Numbered from the stretch's first letter, positions 16,305 to 24,620 are shown. The stretch: 64,000 bases of DNA from Patescibacteria group bacterium (GCA_028688515.1 JAQTXZ010000001.1:1-64000); one strand, 5' to 3'. Numbers and translations are program-made. The notes: generated from the sequence alone by a model not told the origin.

Positions 16305-17414
16305 CTATCTTGTTTCGTCCTTCTTTTTTCTGGAAAGCCAGGCGAACAGTGCTGCGAGCAAACCGCAGATGATGGCGATAATCCACAAAAATGTCGTTAA
16401 TCCGAAAGATGTTTTAATTGGCTCTTGATTTTGTTGTTCGGGTTGAAGGTCAGCCAAGGCTTGGGCACTTACGTCTTCCATCAGAGTAGTTGTGGAAACT
16501 CGTTCGTCAGCTGTCGTCGCGTTTGTAGAGCTGGCGCTATCCGGGGCGGCAAAATCTTCTGCGGCCAGTACGCGGCCGTTCTCATGTGTATTTGTAAAAC
16601 CGGATGACACGGACGCAAGCGAGCCGTCGGCGCTATTTGTTGCGGCGGTATTTGAAGGGCTTGTTGCGCCAGATGTTCCGGACGAACCGGGCGATTCAGA
16701 GGAGCCGGACGAGCCGGACGAGCCGCTGGTTAGCGTCTCTGCTTTTGAACGGTTTGGATCAAGCGGGTAAACATCTTCTTTGTCTCCAACGCCGTCGCCA
16801 TCCGTATCATATTTTGTCGGGTCTGTGCCGATCTTTGTCTCGTCCCAGTTATACAAACCGTCGTTGTCGATATCAGAATCTTTGCTGTCGTCTATGCCGT
16901 CGTGATCAGTGTCCTTCGTCATGTTCGGATCAAGCGGGAATTGATCTTGCCCATTTGATGTGCCGTCGCCGTCTGTGTCAGGATCAACGGAATCGCCAAT
17001 GCCGTCGTTGTCCGTGTCTTTGTCGACGAGAATAGAAATCGATCTCTCGTTGTTTGCAGGGGATGGGTCGGTTACATTTGAATCCGGAATCAGTTTTACG
17101 GAAATCGTATGTTGACCCAAGATTTCCGGTTTCCAGCTCAACCAAACTTCTTCCGATTTTCCGTTGGCTTTGGCCGAGACGGCCTTCATGCCGATATTTA
17201 CTCCGTCATCGGAAAACATGGCTGTTCCCTCTGTATCCACCGTACCTGCGTTGTCGACTGTCACGTAAATTTTTGCCGTTTGCCCCAACAAAACAGTGGA
17301 GTGGTCTGTCGTTATCCCGCCGGATGGGATAAGGATGTCGTAATCAACTGCGGCATAGGCGCCGATCGGCGCGATGGCTAAGGCGGCTGCGAATAAAAAA
17401 ATGTGGGTTTTCAT
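16305..17414 (-). CDS. surface protein with thrombospondin type 3 calcium repeats
   Basis: A 369-residue envelope protein. A signal peptide (about residues 1-22) is followed by a beta-rich CARDB-like domain (about 25-130). Then come calcium-binding TSP3-type repeats with DxDxDGxxD motifs (DTDNDGIGD, DTDGDGTSN, DTDHDGIDD, DIDNDGLYN, DTDGDGVGD), a Gly/Ser linker of SGSSGSS type, a Ser/Thr-rich stalk and a C-terminal membrane helix with RKKKDETR at the end. So it is anchored by its C-terminus with the repeats outside. ATG 17414 is chosen because it starts the signal peptide. A role in cell contact is inference. Confidence 0.88.
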   Translation of the reverse strand: MKTHIFLFAAALAIAPIGAYAAVDYDILIPSGGITTDHSTVLLGQTAKIYVTVDNAGTVDTEGTAMFSDDGVNIGMKAVSAKANGKSEEVWLSWKPEILGQHTISVKLIPDSNVTDPSPANNERSISILVDKDTDNDGIGDSVDPDTDGDGTSNGQDQFPLDPNMTKDTDHDGIDDSKDSDIDNDGLYNWDETKIGTDPTKYDTDGDGVGDKEDVYPLDPNRSKAETLTSGSSGSSGSSESPGSSGTSGATSPSNTAATNSADGSLASVSSGFTNTHENGRVLAAEDFAAPDSASSTNATTADERVSTTTLMEDVSAQALADLQPEQQNQEPIKTSFGLTTFLWIIAIICGLLAALFAWLSRKKKDETR

Positions 17415-17450
17415 GCTGTCATCATAGCAAATAATCAGCGGGCAGGCTAA

Positions 17451-17475
17451 AAAAAGAACCCGGTTAGATTCGGGT
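17451..17475 (-). terminator. terminator overlapping stop of the 17904-17464 gene
   Basis: ACCCG and CGGGT pair around AATCTAAC (which contains the TAA stop), followed by TTCTTTTTTT. Confidence 0.65.
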
Positions 17476-17904
17476 GGTTGCGATGGATGGATCGCTGCGT
17501 CGCACGATTGTGCGAGTGGGTCCTTCATCGAAGAGCGAGCGCAGAATTTCTTCCGGAGCTTCCGGCAAAGGTTGCTCAAGCTGTAGGAAGTGGTGGACGA
17601 GCGGGCCAAGTGTGTCTCTGGCAACGCTATCGCAACATTCCCAGACTGTATTTTTGGACAAGCTGTGAACCATCTTGGTGCGCGATGCTCTGGTGACCTT
17701 GCCGAATGCAAAGTGCAAACAGTACATCATCCTTTCTTCCATATGCACCACATCCAGTTGTGAGAGCTTGTCACAGGTGTAGACCGCGGTGCCGCGGTAG
17801 AGAAGGCGGCGGAACGGCGGAGTCGTGTCAGTCATTGTGAAGACGTGGAGCACGCTTCCTCTGTACTTATAGTTTTTGTAATCAACCTGTGTAAATGCGT
17901 TCAT
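17464..17904 (-). CDS. unrecognised 146-residue protein
   Basis: No family recognised. It is soluble, with several Cys (about residues 49, 62, 90, 91) and a basic, Arg-rich C-terminus. There is no signal peptide or membrane helix. It belongs to the Shine-Dalgarno class: the leader from its promoter (17960-17987) is about 50 nt and ends with GGGGGGAG 4 nt before ATG 17904. The terminator is fused to the stop codon. Divergent from tyrS. Confidence 0.65.
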   Translation of the reverse strand: MNAFTQVDYKNYKYRGSVLHVFTMTDTTPPFRRLLYRGTAVYTCDKLSQLDVVHMEERMMYCLHFAFGKVTRASRTKMVHSLSKNTVWECCDSVARDTLGPLVHHFLQLEQPLPEAPEEILRSLFDEGPTRTIVRRSDPSIATTRI

Positions 17905-17959
17905 GTCTCCCCCCTCAAAAGTGCAGCTGACGTTTGTTAAGCGTTAAGCTACAAGGGGA

Positions 17960-17987
17960 ATTATAAACCCTTGATTTTTTGCGTCAA
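17960..17987 (-). promoter_or_regulatory. promoter of 17904 gene
   Basis: TTGACG (minus strand of 17982-17987), 16-nt spacer, TATAAT (minus strand of 17960-17965). Its -35 nearly touches the -35 of the divergent tyrS promoter. Confidence 0.75.
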
Positions 17988-17988
17988 G

Positions 17989-18017
17989 TTGCAACATGTT
18001 GGCTTTTTCGCTAACAT
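17989..18017 (+). promoter_or_regulatory. tyrS promoter
   Basis: TTGCAA (17989-17994), 17-nt spacer, TAACAT (18012-18017), 7 nt before ATG 18025. This makes the mRNA leaderless. Confidence 0.65.
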
Positions 18018-18024
18018 TCGATAC

Positions 18025-19428
18025 ATGCCCAACATTAAAACCGATGACCAGACGGTCACGAATTTTCTTGAACGCGCCGTGGAAAACGCTTATCCCAACA
18101 AAGAGGCGTTTGCGCAGGCGCTCAAATCCGGCAAGCAACTGACCGCGTATCTTGGAATTGACCCGACGGGACCGTCACTGCATCTGGGCCATGCCATCGC
18201 CATGCGCAAGTTGAAAGAGCTGCAAGACATGGGTCATCGCTGCATTTTGTTGATCGGAGATTTTACAGCCATGATCGGCGATCCGACCGATAAGGCCGCC
18301 GCGCGCAAGCAGCTTACTCGAGAACAAGTTTTGGAAAATTGTAAAAATTATCGCGACCAAGCGTCAAAAATTCTTGACATGGAAGGCAAAGTAACGGGCA
18401 ATCCGATTGAGATGAAATATAATAGTGAATGGCTGGGCAAGATGTCATTTGCGGAAGTTTTGGAGTTGGCCTCGCATTTTACCGTTCAGCAGATGTTGGA
18501 GCGCGATATGTTCCGCAGGCGCATGTCGTGGCGCTCGATTTGTCCCGAATGCCATCACGAGAATTTGGTGTCGGCCGAGGTTCAGCAGACGGTGACTGAT
18601 GAGAACGGCAAAAAAGTCGTGCTTTCGAGCATTGATAATTTAACTTGGAAATGCAAAGAATGCGCGCATGAATACACCACGGAAATGGCGGATCAAATTC
18701 ATTCTCCGCGCCCGATTTTTATCCACGAGTTCCTATATCCTCTGATGCAAGGTTATGATTCGGTTGCCATGGATGTTGATATCGAAGTCGGCGGCAACGA
18801 TCAAACGTTTAACATGCTGGCCGGACGCGAGTTGATGAAAGATTTGAAAGGCAAAGAAAAATTTGTTGTTGCCTGTAAACTTTTGGCTGATCCTGACGGC
18901 AAAAAGATGGGCAAGAGCGAAGGTAATATGATTACGTTAAACGACGCGCCGGAAGAAATGTTCGGCAAAGTCATGAGCTGGCCGGACGGAGTGATTTTGG
19001 ACGGTTTGGAAATCTGCACCAATATGCCCGGCGAAGAAATCGATGAGATATCAACGCGTCTCGATGAAGGCGTAAACCCGGTCGGTTTTAAACGCCGCTT
19101 GGCGCGTGAAATCGTTTCGACTTGGCATTCTATAGACGCTGCCAACCGCGCCGAAGAGCATTTCGACCGTTTGTTTAAAGATCACCAAGCGCCGGAAGAA
19201 ATGTCAGAATTCGAAGTCAGTGAACGCCGCAACAAAGTCGTCGATTTATTAGTGCTTGCAAAACTCGTGCCATCAAAAACAGAAGCCAGACGACAAATTG
19301 AACAAGGGGCGGTCAAAGTCGACGGTCAGCCGGTCAGCGACACCGAAGCGGAAGTCGAGATCGTCGATCATCAGCTCGTGCTGCAAAAGGGTAAGCGTGG
19401 ATTTGCAAGGATAAAACTAAAGAACTAG
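18025..19428 (+). CDS. tyrS: tyrosyl-tRNA synthetase with inserted zinc ribbon
   Basis: Class I synthetase for Tyr. The 467-residue protein has the HIGH-type motif PTGPSLHLGHAIAM, the substrate region VGGNDQTFNML, the KMSKS-type KKMGKSEGN loop and a C-terminal S4 RNA-binding domain (SKTEARRQIEQGAVKVDG). It is longer than usual because of an insertion at about residues 172-228 with CPEC and, about 40 residues later, CKEC, a likely Cys4 zinc ribbon. Such a ribbon is not part of the standard bacterial enzyme as I know it. The start is fixed by the promoter 7 nt upstream. Confidence 0.95.
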   Translation: MPNIKTDDQTVTNFLERAVENAYPNKEAFAQALKSGKQLTAYLGIDPTGPSLHLGHAIAMRKLKELQDMGHRCILLIGDFTAMIGDPTDKAAARKQLTREQVLENCKNYRDQASKILDMEGKVTGNPIEMKYNSEWLGKMSFAEVLELASHFTVQQMLERDMFRRRMSWRSICPECHHENLVSAEVQQTVTDENGKKVVLSSIDNLTWKCKECAHEYTTEMADQIHSPRPIFIHEFLYPLMQGYDSVAMDVDIEVGGNDQTFNMLAGRELMKDLKGKEKFVVACKLLADPDGKKMGKSEGNMITLNDAPEEMFGKVMSWPDGVILDGLEICTNMPGEEIDEISTRLDEGVNPVGFKRRLAREIVSTWHSIDAANRAEEHFDRLFKDHQAPEEMSEFEVSERRNKVVDLLVLAKLVPSKTEARRQIEQGAVKVDGQPVSDTEAEVEIVDHQLVLQKGKRGFARIKLKN

Positions 19429-19434
19429 TTCTTC

Positions 19435-19525
19435 TGTCATCTTGAGCGTAACGTAGTGGAGTCGAAAGATCTGGCTCGACCGGTCCTGATCCTTCGAATC
19501 CGTATGACTCCGCTCAGGATGATAA
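19435..19525. repeat. dispersed repeat family B (TCATCTTGAGCGTAACG type)
   Basis: 'tcatcttgagcgtaacgtag' and 'gactccgctcaggatgat' form the two ends of an imperfect palindrome. A second copy is in frame inside argS (20121-20215). Confidence 0.75.
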
Positions 19526-19534
19526 GGTGTAAGT

Positions 19535-21475
19535 ATGTACACATTAGATGCAATCAAAACAAATCTCGCCCGTATTCTCGGCGAGGTTGTCGAAAGTAAA
19601 ATAGATGCGCAGGAAATAGTCACCCCGCCTAAACCCGGGATGGGAGATTTGGCGTTCGGGTGTTTTAAACTGGCAAAACAGCTAGGAAAGAGTCCAAACG
19701 AGATTGCAAAAAAGTTGGCGGATGATTTTGGCCAACTTGATCCCACGATAAAATCAGTGCAGGCGACAGGCCCGTATTTTAACGTCACGCTAAACAACGG
19801 CGCGTTTACAGAACGCGTGGTTAAGGATATCGAACTGCAAGGCAAGAAATACGGTTCGCAGGATGTCGGAAAGAACAAACAGGTGATGCTTGAGTATGCG
19901 AATTTGAATACGCATAAAGAGTTTCACGTCGGCCACTTGCGCAACATTCTTTTGGGACTTTCGGTGAGTAGGATCTTGGATAATGCGGGCTGGAAGACGA
20001 TTCCGGTTTCGTATTTGAATGACATGGGTTCGCATGTTGCAAAATGTCTTTGGCTTTTTGTTAAAAAGCACGCCAAAGCGGTGCCGCAACCCAAGAAGCG
20101 CAATACATCAAAAAAACAATCCGTTATCCTGAGCGCAGTCGAAGGATCCGGATCTAAGGTTGATGAGCGCGAGCCAGATCTTTCGACTCCGTCGGACTCC
20201 GCTCAAGATGACAGGGCTGCTTGGTCGACTCATGTTTTACAAAATTTGACTCCCGCGTGGGTGAGAAAGATGATCGAGTCGATTCCGGTCAACGAACGAA
20301 CGGGGAGTTATCTTGGAGATTTGTATGTCGAGTCGACAAAGTTGTTGGAAGAAAATGAGGATTGGAAGAGCGAGGTTTCTTCGGCGTTGAATAAGATGGA
20401 GACTCACGATCCGGCTTGGACATTACTGTGGCAAGAGACTCGTCGTTGGAGCTACATGGAATTTAGCCGCATGGTCAAAGATTTTGGAGTTGTAATCGAA
20501 AGGCAGTATTTTGAAAGTGATTTCGTCGATCAAAGCCATACTGTTGTAAAAGAGCTGATGGACAAGGGTTTGGCTATTGAATCGCGTGGAGCAATTATCG
20601 TCGATTTGGAGAATCATCCGGATCCTGAAATTCAAAAACAAAAGTTGGGCGTTTTCATGATCCGCAAATCGGACGGCACTTTGATTTACGCGGCCAAAGA
20701 CATTCCGCTTGCGGAGCTTAAGTTTGTCGAATATCCGGAAATGGTTTCGAGTATCATGGTCGTCGATTCGCGCCAATCTTTATATTTCAAGCAACTTTTT
20801 ACGGTGCTCAAACTAATGGGTTATACCAAGCCATTCAACCATCTGGCTTACGAGTTTGTGACTTTGCCTGACGGCGCCATGGCCAGCCGCAAAGGCAATA
20901 CGATTTTGCTTAAAGATTTTATGTCCGCAATGCAGCAATCCGCCCGCGATGAGATATTGAAGCGGCATGACGATTGGAACGAAGGAAAAGTTGAACATAC
21001 GGCTTGGTGTATTGCTTTGGCCGGAGTGAGCTTTACCATCCTAAAACAAGATCCCGAAAAGATTATTGTATTTGACATGCAAAAAGCGTTGGCCTTTGAC
21101 GGCGATACGGGTCCGTACGTGCAATATGCGGCGACAAGGTTGCAGGCAATTTTGCGCAAAGCGGAAAAAGAAAAAATAAAATTCGCCAAAGCGGATTTAA
21201 GCGTGTTGACGGAGGAATCCGAAAAGCAGCTTGCGCTTTGTTTGGCCGCGATGCCGAATATGTGCGTAAAATCCGCAGAAAATTTTAGGCCGTCACTCGT
21301 TGCTCAGTGGCTTTTGGAAGCGGCTGTGCGCGTCAATGCTTTTTATCGCGACGTTGCCGTGATGGAAGCGCAGGAAGATACCAAGAAAGCTCGCCTGCGC
21401 CTTGTCGCCGCTGCTCACGACGCGATCGAGAACGGTCTTTATTTGCTTGGCATACCCTTGCCGGATGCGATGTAG
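19535..21475 (+). CDS. argS: arginyl-tRNA synthetase with in-frame repeat insertion
   Basis: Class I synthetase for Arg, 646 residues. The N-terminal Add1 domain, the HIGH-type motif (LEYANLNTHKEFHVGHLRN, within residues 110-133), the MASRKGN motif (KMSKS equivalent) and the C-terminal anticodon domain are intact. Residues about 195-228 (SVILSAVEGS... STPSDSAQDD) are coded by a family B dispersed repeat, an extra loop not found in other ArgS proteins. The reading frame is open through it, so the protein probably tolerates it on the surface. TAAGGT lies 6 nt before ATG 19535. Confidence 0.95.
   Translation: MYTLDAIKTNLARILGEVVESKIDAQEIVTPPKPGMGDLAFGCFKLAKQLGKSPNEIAKKLADDFGQLDPTIKSVQATGPYFNVTLNNGAFTERVVKDIELQGKKYGSQDVGKNKQVMLEYANLNTHKEFHVGHLRNILLGLSVSRILDNAGWKTIPVSYLNDMGSHVAKCLWLFVKKHAKAVPQPKKRNTSKKQSVILSAVEGSGSKVDEREPDLSTPSDSAQDDRAAWSTHVLQNLTPAWVRKMIESIPVNERTGSYLGDLYVESTKLLEENEDWKSEVSSALNKMETHDPAWTLLWQETRRWSYMEFSRMVKDFGVVIERQYFESDFVDQSHTVVKELMDKGLAIESRGAIIVDLENHPDPEIQKQKLGVFMIRKSDGTLIYAAKDIPLAELKFVEYPEMVSSIMVVDSRQSLYFKQLFTVLKLMGYTKPFNHLAYEFVTLPDGAMASRKGNTILLKDFMSAMQQSARDEILKRHDDWNEGKVEHTAWCIALAGVSFTILKQDPEKIIVFDMQKALAFDGDTGPYVQYAATRLQAILRKAEKEKIKFAKADLSVLTEESEKQLALCLAAMPNMCVKSAENFRPSLVAQWLLEAAVRVNAFYRDVAVMEAQEDTKKARLRLVAAAHDAIENGLYLLGIPLPDAM
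20121..20215. repeat. family B repeat inside argS
   Basis: 'gttatcctgagcgcagtcga' to 'ctccgctcaagatgacag'. It is the same element as 19435-19525 but read in the opposite sense, and it keeps argS in frame. Confidence 0.8.
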
Positions 21476-21476
21476 T

Positions 21477-21505
21477 TTGACTGTTAAATGCCCGCCGAGT
21501 AAGGT
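21477..21505 (+). promoter_or_regulatory. bactofilin promoter
   Basis: TTGACT (21477-21482) overlaps the argS stop region; 17-nt spacer; TAAGGT (21500-21505) 9 nt before ATG 21515. Confidence 0.6.
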
Positions 21506-21514
21506 TTTGTCGCT

Positions 21515-21991
21515 ATGTCACTCTTTGGATCATCACAACCAGACGAAGCTTTTAACAAGCAAACGCGGGCAGAAAGTGCGGCCGTTCCGCCTTCGATATC
21601 GTCTTTTCATACACCAACCAATAAAAATATGCCTGCAACAGTGATTGCCAAGGGCGTAAAGCTCGAAGGTGAATTTAAAAGTCAGGGAGATGTTTTAATA
21701 GAGGGCGAGGTTATCGGCAACATTCAGACCGATGGTTTGTTAACTGTCGGACCGGAGGCTGTGCTTAAGGCCGGAATAAGCGCCGGAGATGCTGTAATTG
21801 CGGGGAAAATCGAAGGTAGTATTAATGTTAAAAAACGTCTTGAATTGAAAGCCACAGCCAAAATCAAAGGCGACATCAGCTGTCAAACCGCAGTGGTTGA
21901 ATCGGGCGCCGCCATGCAAGGCAACGTAAAATGTGGCGAAGAATCCAAGCCTGTAGCAGAATCGAACAAATCAGTAACGAGTAACGGGTAA
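21515..21991 (+). CDS. bactofilin
   Basis: A polymer-forming cytoskeletal protein of the bactofilin (DUF583) family, involved in cell shape or polar organisation. The 158-residue protein has a disordered N-terminus with Pro/Ser/Thr (about 1-40) and a beta-helix core with the repeating hydrophobic-Gly pattern (KGVKLEGEFKSQGDVLIEGEVIGNI, positions about 49-73; then GDAVIAGKIEGSINVKKRLELKATAKIKGDI region). The last residues (SVTSNG) are coded by the heptamer array that follows. It is downstream of argS with its own promoter. Confidence 0.9.
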   Translation: MSLFGSSQPDEAFNKQTRAESAAVPPSISSFHTPTNKNMPATVIAKGVKLEGEFKSQGDVLIEGEVIGNIQTDGLLTVGPEAVLKAGISAGDAVIAGKIEGSINVKKRLELKATAKIKGDISCQTAVVESGAAMQGNVKCGEESKPVAESNKSVTSNG

Positions 21992-22082
21992 CTAGTAACG
22001 GGAAACTGAAAAGTAGAAAATGGAATGAGTTATTTGCATAAAACAAAATCGCTCTTTCTAGTTTCCAGTTTCTAGTTGTTTG
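21970..22082. repeat. inverted heptamer arrays, AGTAACG / AACTAGA types
   Basis: AGTAACG, AGTAACG, GGTAACT, AGTAACG, GGAAACT in phase, then after a core the inverse type TTTCTAGTTTCCAGTTTCTAG. The left arm overlaps the bactofilin stop. Confidence 0.75.
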
Positions 22083-22088
22083 AGTTTT

Positions 22089-22874
22089 ATGAATCCGGCA
22101 TACGCCTACATATACGATGATTTCCTGGTTGATCAGCGTTACCGGGAAATTTTGGACGCGCTAGAAACAAGGTTGGCGTCTCTTGGTTTAAGCGGCCGCA
22201 TCGGTCGTCTGACGTTGTTTCGTAATGCTAAAGAGTTGGTCGAAGGTTTTGTTAAAAGCGGAATCACAAATGTCGTTGTTGTCGGCAATGATAATACTTT
22301 GGACAAGGTACTTTGGTTTTTGCCGGATGTTCCCGTGACAATGGGTTACATTCCCTTGGCCGAACCTTCCGACATCGCGGCACTGCTCAACATCCCGACC
22401 GGTTTGCCGGCGTGCGATGTGTTGAGTGCGCGTCTGATAGAAACGATGGACGTCGGCAAATTGAATGACCGTTATTTTTTATCGGAAGTTATTTTCGAAA
22501 ATACAATGGCTTCGATTTTTGTCGACGGCCAATATCGTTTGACTTTAACGCAGGGAGGAACGCTTGAAATTAAAAATCTTGGTCGCGTCTCCGGAACAGG
22601 GGATGCTCTGTCTGATGCGCGCGACGGTTTGCTTGAAGCGGTTATAACGCCGCATGACACAAATGTCAAAACCAGATTTTGGAATAAGCTTAAAATCATG
22701 CCACCGAATGAAACGCGCATATCCTTTAAGTCCGGCGAAATAGTGACAAACCAACCCATGTCCGGCCAGGCTGATCGTTTTTCGGTCAGTGGTTTTCGTT
22801 TTAACGTCTCAATCATGCCAAACAGGCTAAAGGTCATCATGGGCAAAAAGATGAAGAGCGTATCGTCACAGTAA
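22089..22874 (+). CDS. diacylglycerol/lipid-kinase-like protein
   Basis: A 261-residue soluble protein resembling the YegS/BmrU diacylglycerol kinase-like fold. VVVVGNDNTLDKVLWFL (about residues 61-77) matches the GGDGTLNEV-type nucleotide loop and PLAEPSDIAALLNIP (about 94-108) matches the P-GTxNDFAxxLGI segment. In the first loop Asn replaces one Gly/Asp, so nucleotide binding may differ. A C-terminal beta domain follows. Substrate unknown. ATG 22089 is used instead of an upstream TTG. Confidence 0.7.
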   Translation: MNPAYAYIYDDFLVDQRYREILDALETRLASLGLSGRIGRLTLFRNAKELVEGFVKSGITNVVVVGNDNTLDKVLWFLPDVPVTMGYIPLAEPSDIAALLNIPTGLPACDVLSARLIETMDVGKLNDRYFLSEVIFENTMASIFVDGQYRLTLTQGGTLEIKNLGRVSGTGDALSDARDGLLEAVITPHDTNVKTRFWNKLKIMPPNETRISFKSGEIVTNQPMSGQADRFSVSGFRFNVSIMPNRLKVIMGKKMKSVSSQ

Positions 22875-22911
22875 GACGTTTTCTATTGATATCGGTACAT
22901 GTGGATAAAGA

Positions 22912-22935
22912 ATTATTATTATTATTATTATTATT
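22912..22935. repeat. ATT microsatellite (8 units)
   Basis: Eight perfect ATT triplets lie directly upstream of the -10 box TAAAAT (22940-22945) of the next gene and cover its spacer and -35 position. Confidence 0.9.
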
Positions 22936-22953
22936 ATGATAAAATGTCTCAAT

Positions 22954-23577
22954 ATGAAAAAAATCGCTTTAATTACGGCGGCCGTTGCCTTGATAGCGGC
23001 TGCTGTTTATGTGCCTTCGATAATTCACGCGGCACCATTCGAAAATATAATGAGTGACAAACCATTGCATCAAGTCACGGACGTGGTTAGTAATCAAGAT
23101 GGCAGTATCTCTCTTTCGACGCGCCTGGAGGGTTTTAGCCTGCATAGTTTTCAAGATGGCGATCCCGGAAAAGTCGAGTTGACAGGGGGAATGATGGATC
23201 CTTCAAACCGAAGATATATCTATATTGCTGCGCGAGTTGATTTAAAAAGTAACGGAGAGGGCCCTTTTATAACTAAGATTTATAGATACGATTTAGAAAA
23301 TGGAAAATTATGGCGCATTTATCGTCAAACAGACGGTACGGGTTTTACTCTATTGGGTTTTGACGGCAAAAAGCTTTTTGTTATGTCAACACCGGCGGGT
23401 GACAACTCACCGGGTCCTTGTTGGGATAATCAGTATCTGGCAGATAACAACAAGTTGTCATATATTGACGTCGGGAGACCGTGGGAAGGTGTTAAATATT
23501 GGACTCCTACCGGTTCGTTTAAAGAAATGCGGAAAAAGGCGTTTGATAGTTGTATGGCGCCGTTTCAGTCTCAATAG
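22954..23577 (+). CDS. secreted protein of unknown function
   Basis: A 207-residue protein with a clear signal peptide (MKKIALITAAVALIAAAVYV...IIHAA, about residues 1-25) and no later membrane helix, so probably exported. The mature part is rich in beta-type patterns (FITKIYRYDLENGKLWRIYR) and has two Cys (CW near 160, DSC near the end). I do not recognise a family. ATG 22954 is 8 nt after TAAAAT, a leaderless arrangement, with the ATT tract in the promoter. Confidence 0.75.
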   Translation: MKKIALITAAVALIAAAVYVPSIIHAAPFENIMSDKPLHQVTDVVSNQDGSISLSTRLEGFSLHSFQDGDPGKVELTGGMMDPSNRRYIYIAARVDLKSNGEGPFITKIYRYDLENGKLWRIYRQTDGTGFTLLGFDGKKLFVMSTPAGDNSPGPCWDNQYLADNNKLSYIDVGRPWEGVKYWTPTGSFKEMRKKAFDSCMAPFQSQ

Positions 23578-23587
23578 AGCAACTCAA

Positions 23588-23618
23588 ATTAAAAACTCGA
23601 CTTATGTCGAGTTTTTTT
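23588..23618. terminator. terminator shared with a lost tRNA
   Basis: AAAAACTCGAC and GTCGAGTTTTTTT form a symmetrical hairpin. It serves the secreted-protein gene on plus and sits behind a tRNA 3' end on minus. Confidence 0.85.
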
Positions 23619-23619
23619 G

Positions 23620-23641
23620 TGGTGGACGCCGAGGGATTTGA
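23620..23641 (-). pseudogene. 3' stub of a tRNA-Val-like gene
   Basis: On the minus strand the sequence reads TCAAATCCCTCGGCGTCCACCA. This equals the T-arm 3' half, acceptor strand, discriminator A and CCA of tRNA-Val(TAC) at 32006-32082, with one change in the T loop. The terminator follows directly, as for intact tRNAs here. The rest of the tRNA is missing; the epimerase gene starts right behind the break. Confidence 0.75.
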
Positions 23642-23657
23642 GCACTGAAAGCAAAAT

Positions 23658-24620
23658 TCAAATTTTGCGTGATTCAAACCAGACAATCGTTTCCTTTAAT
23701 CCGTCTTCAAAATTCGCCCGCGGTTTATAGCCGATAAGCCGTTTTGCTTTTGCAATGTCGGCTCGCGTATGTTTTACGTCACCCAATCTTGGCGGGCGTT
23801 TTTCCAGTTCCAGTTTTTTGCCGGTGAATTTTTCTATGAGTTTTTTCACATCATTGATTTTTGTTTGAGATCCATGGGCAATGTTCATCGAATCTCCTTT
23901 AAATTTTCGTTTCGATTGCATGGCTAAGATATTTGCCGCGACAACATTATCCACATAACAAAAATCCCTTGATTGGCTGCCGTCGCCTTCGATGAAAGCT
24001 TTTTTCTTTTTGGGAAAATACAATGATTCCAACCAAGCGGAAACAATGGTCGAATATGGGGAATCGCCATATTGCCCAGGACCGAAAACGTTAAAATACC
24101 TCAAGCAAACGGTATCAAGCCCGAATAGTTCGCTAAAGACTTTACAGAACGGTTCGCCGATATATTTTTGGACGGCGTATGGGGATTTTGGATCAGGAAA
24201 GTTCTCAGATTCTTTTGTCGGCATCTTTTTTGCCCCGCCGTAAACAGATGAAGAAGATGAGTAAATGAATCTTTTGACACGATGGTTTTTTGATGCCTCC
24301 AGAAGAGCCACCGTGCCAATGATATTGACTTCGCTTGTGTGTCGCGGGTGCTCCACCGAATAAGAGACACGAGGCAGCGCCGCAAAGTGAAAAACGTATT
24401 CGGGTTTATGTTTGGAAAATATTTTTTCCAACAGGGCTTCGTTCAAGATTGAGCCTTGATGAAAAATGACCGAATGTTCCAGCGCGTCACGCCTTCCAGT
24501 TGACAAGTCGTCGATACCTATGATTTTTGTTTTTGGAAATTTTTTTCTAAACTGTTTGGTAAAGTTGCTGCCGATAAAACCGGCACAACCAGTCACTAAA
24601 ATTGTTTTTAGGTTAAACAT
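23658..24620 (-). CDS. NAD-dependent sugar epimerase (GalE/WbpP type)
   Basis: Short-chain dehydrogenase of the extended type that epimerises or dehydrates UDP-sugars for surface glycans. The 320-residue protein has the NAD loop TGCAGFIGSNF, IDDLSTGRR, HFAALPRVSYSVEHP, the SSSSVYGG serine site and the catalytic YxxxK (YAVQK). GDGSQSRDFCYVDN is typical of UDP-glucose/UDP-GlcNAc 4-epimerases. TTGTAC-17-TTATAA lies 11 nt before ATG 24620. It ends at the tRNA stub, suggesting arrival with a rearrangement there. Confidence 0.88.
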   Translation of the reverse strand: MFNLKTILVTGCAGFIGSNFTKQFRKKFPKTKIIGIDDLSTGRRDALEHSVIFHQGSILNEALLEKIFSKHKPEYVFHFAALPRVSYSVEHPRHTSEVNIIGTVALLEASKNHRVKRFIYSSSSSVYGGAKKMPTKESENFPDPKSPYAVQKYIGEPFCKVFSELFGLDTVCLRYFNVFGPGQYGDSPYSTIVSAWLESLYFPKKKKAFIEGDGSQSRDFCYVDNVVAANILAMQSKRKFKGDSMNIAHGSQTKINDVKKLIEKFTGKKLELEKRPPRLGDVKHTRADIAKAKRLIGYKPRANFEDGLKETIVWFESRKI

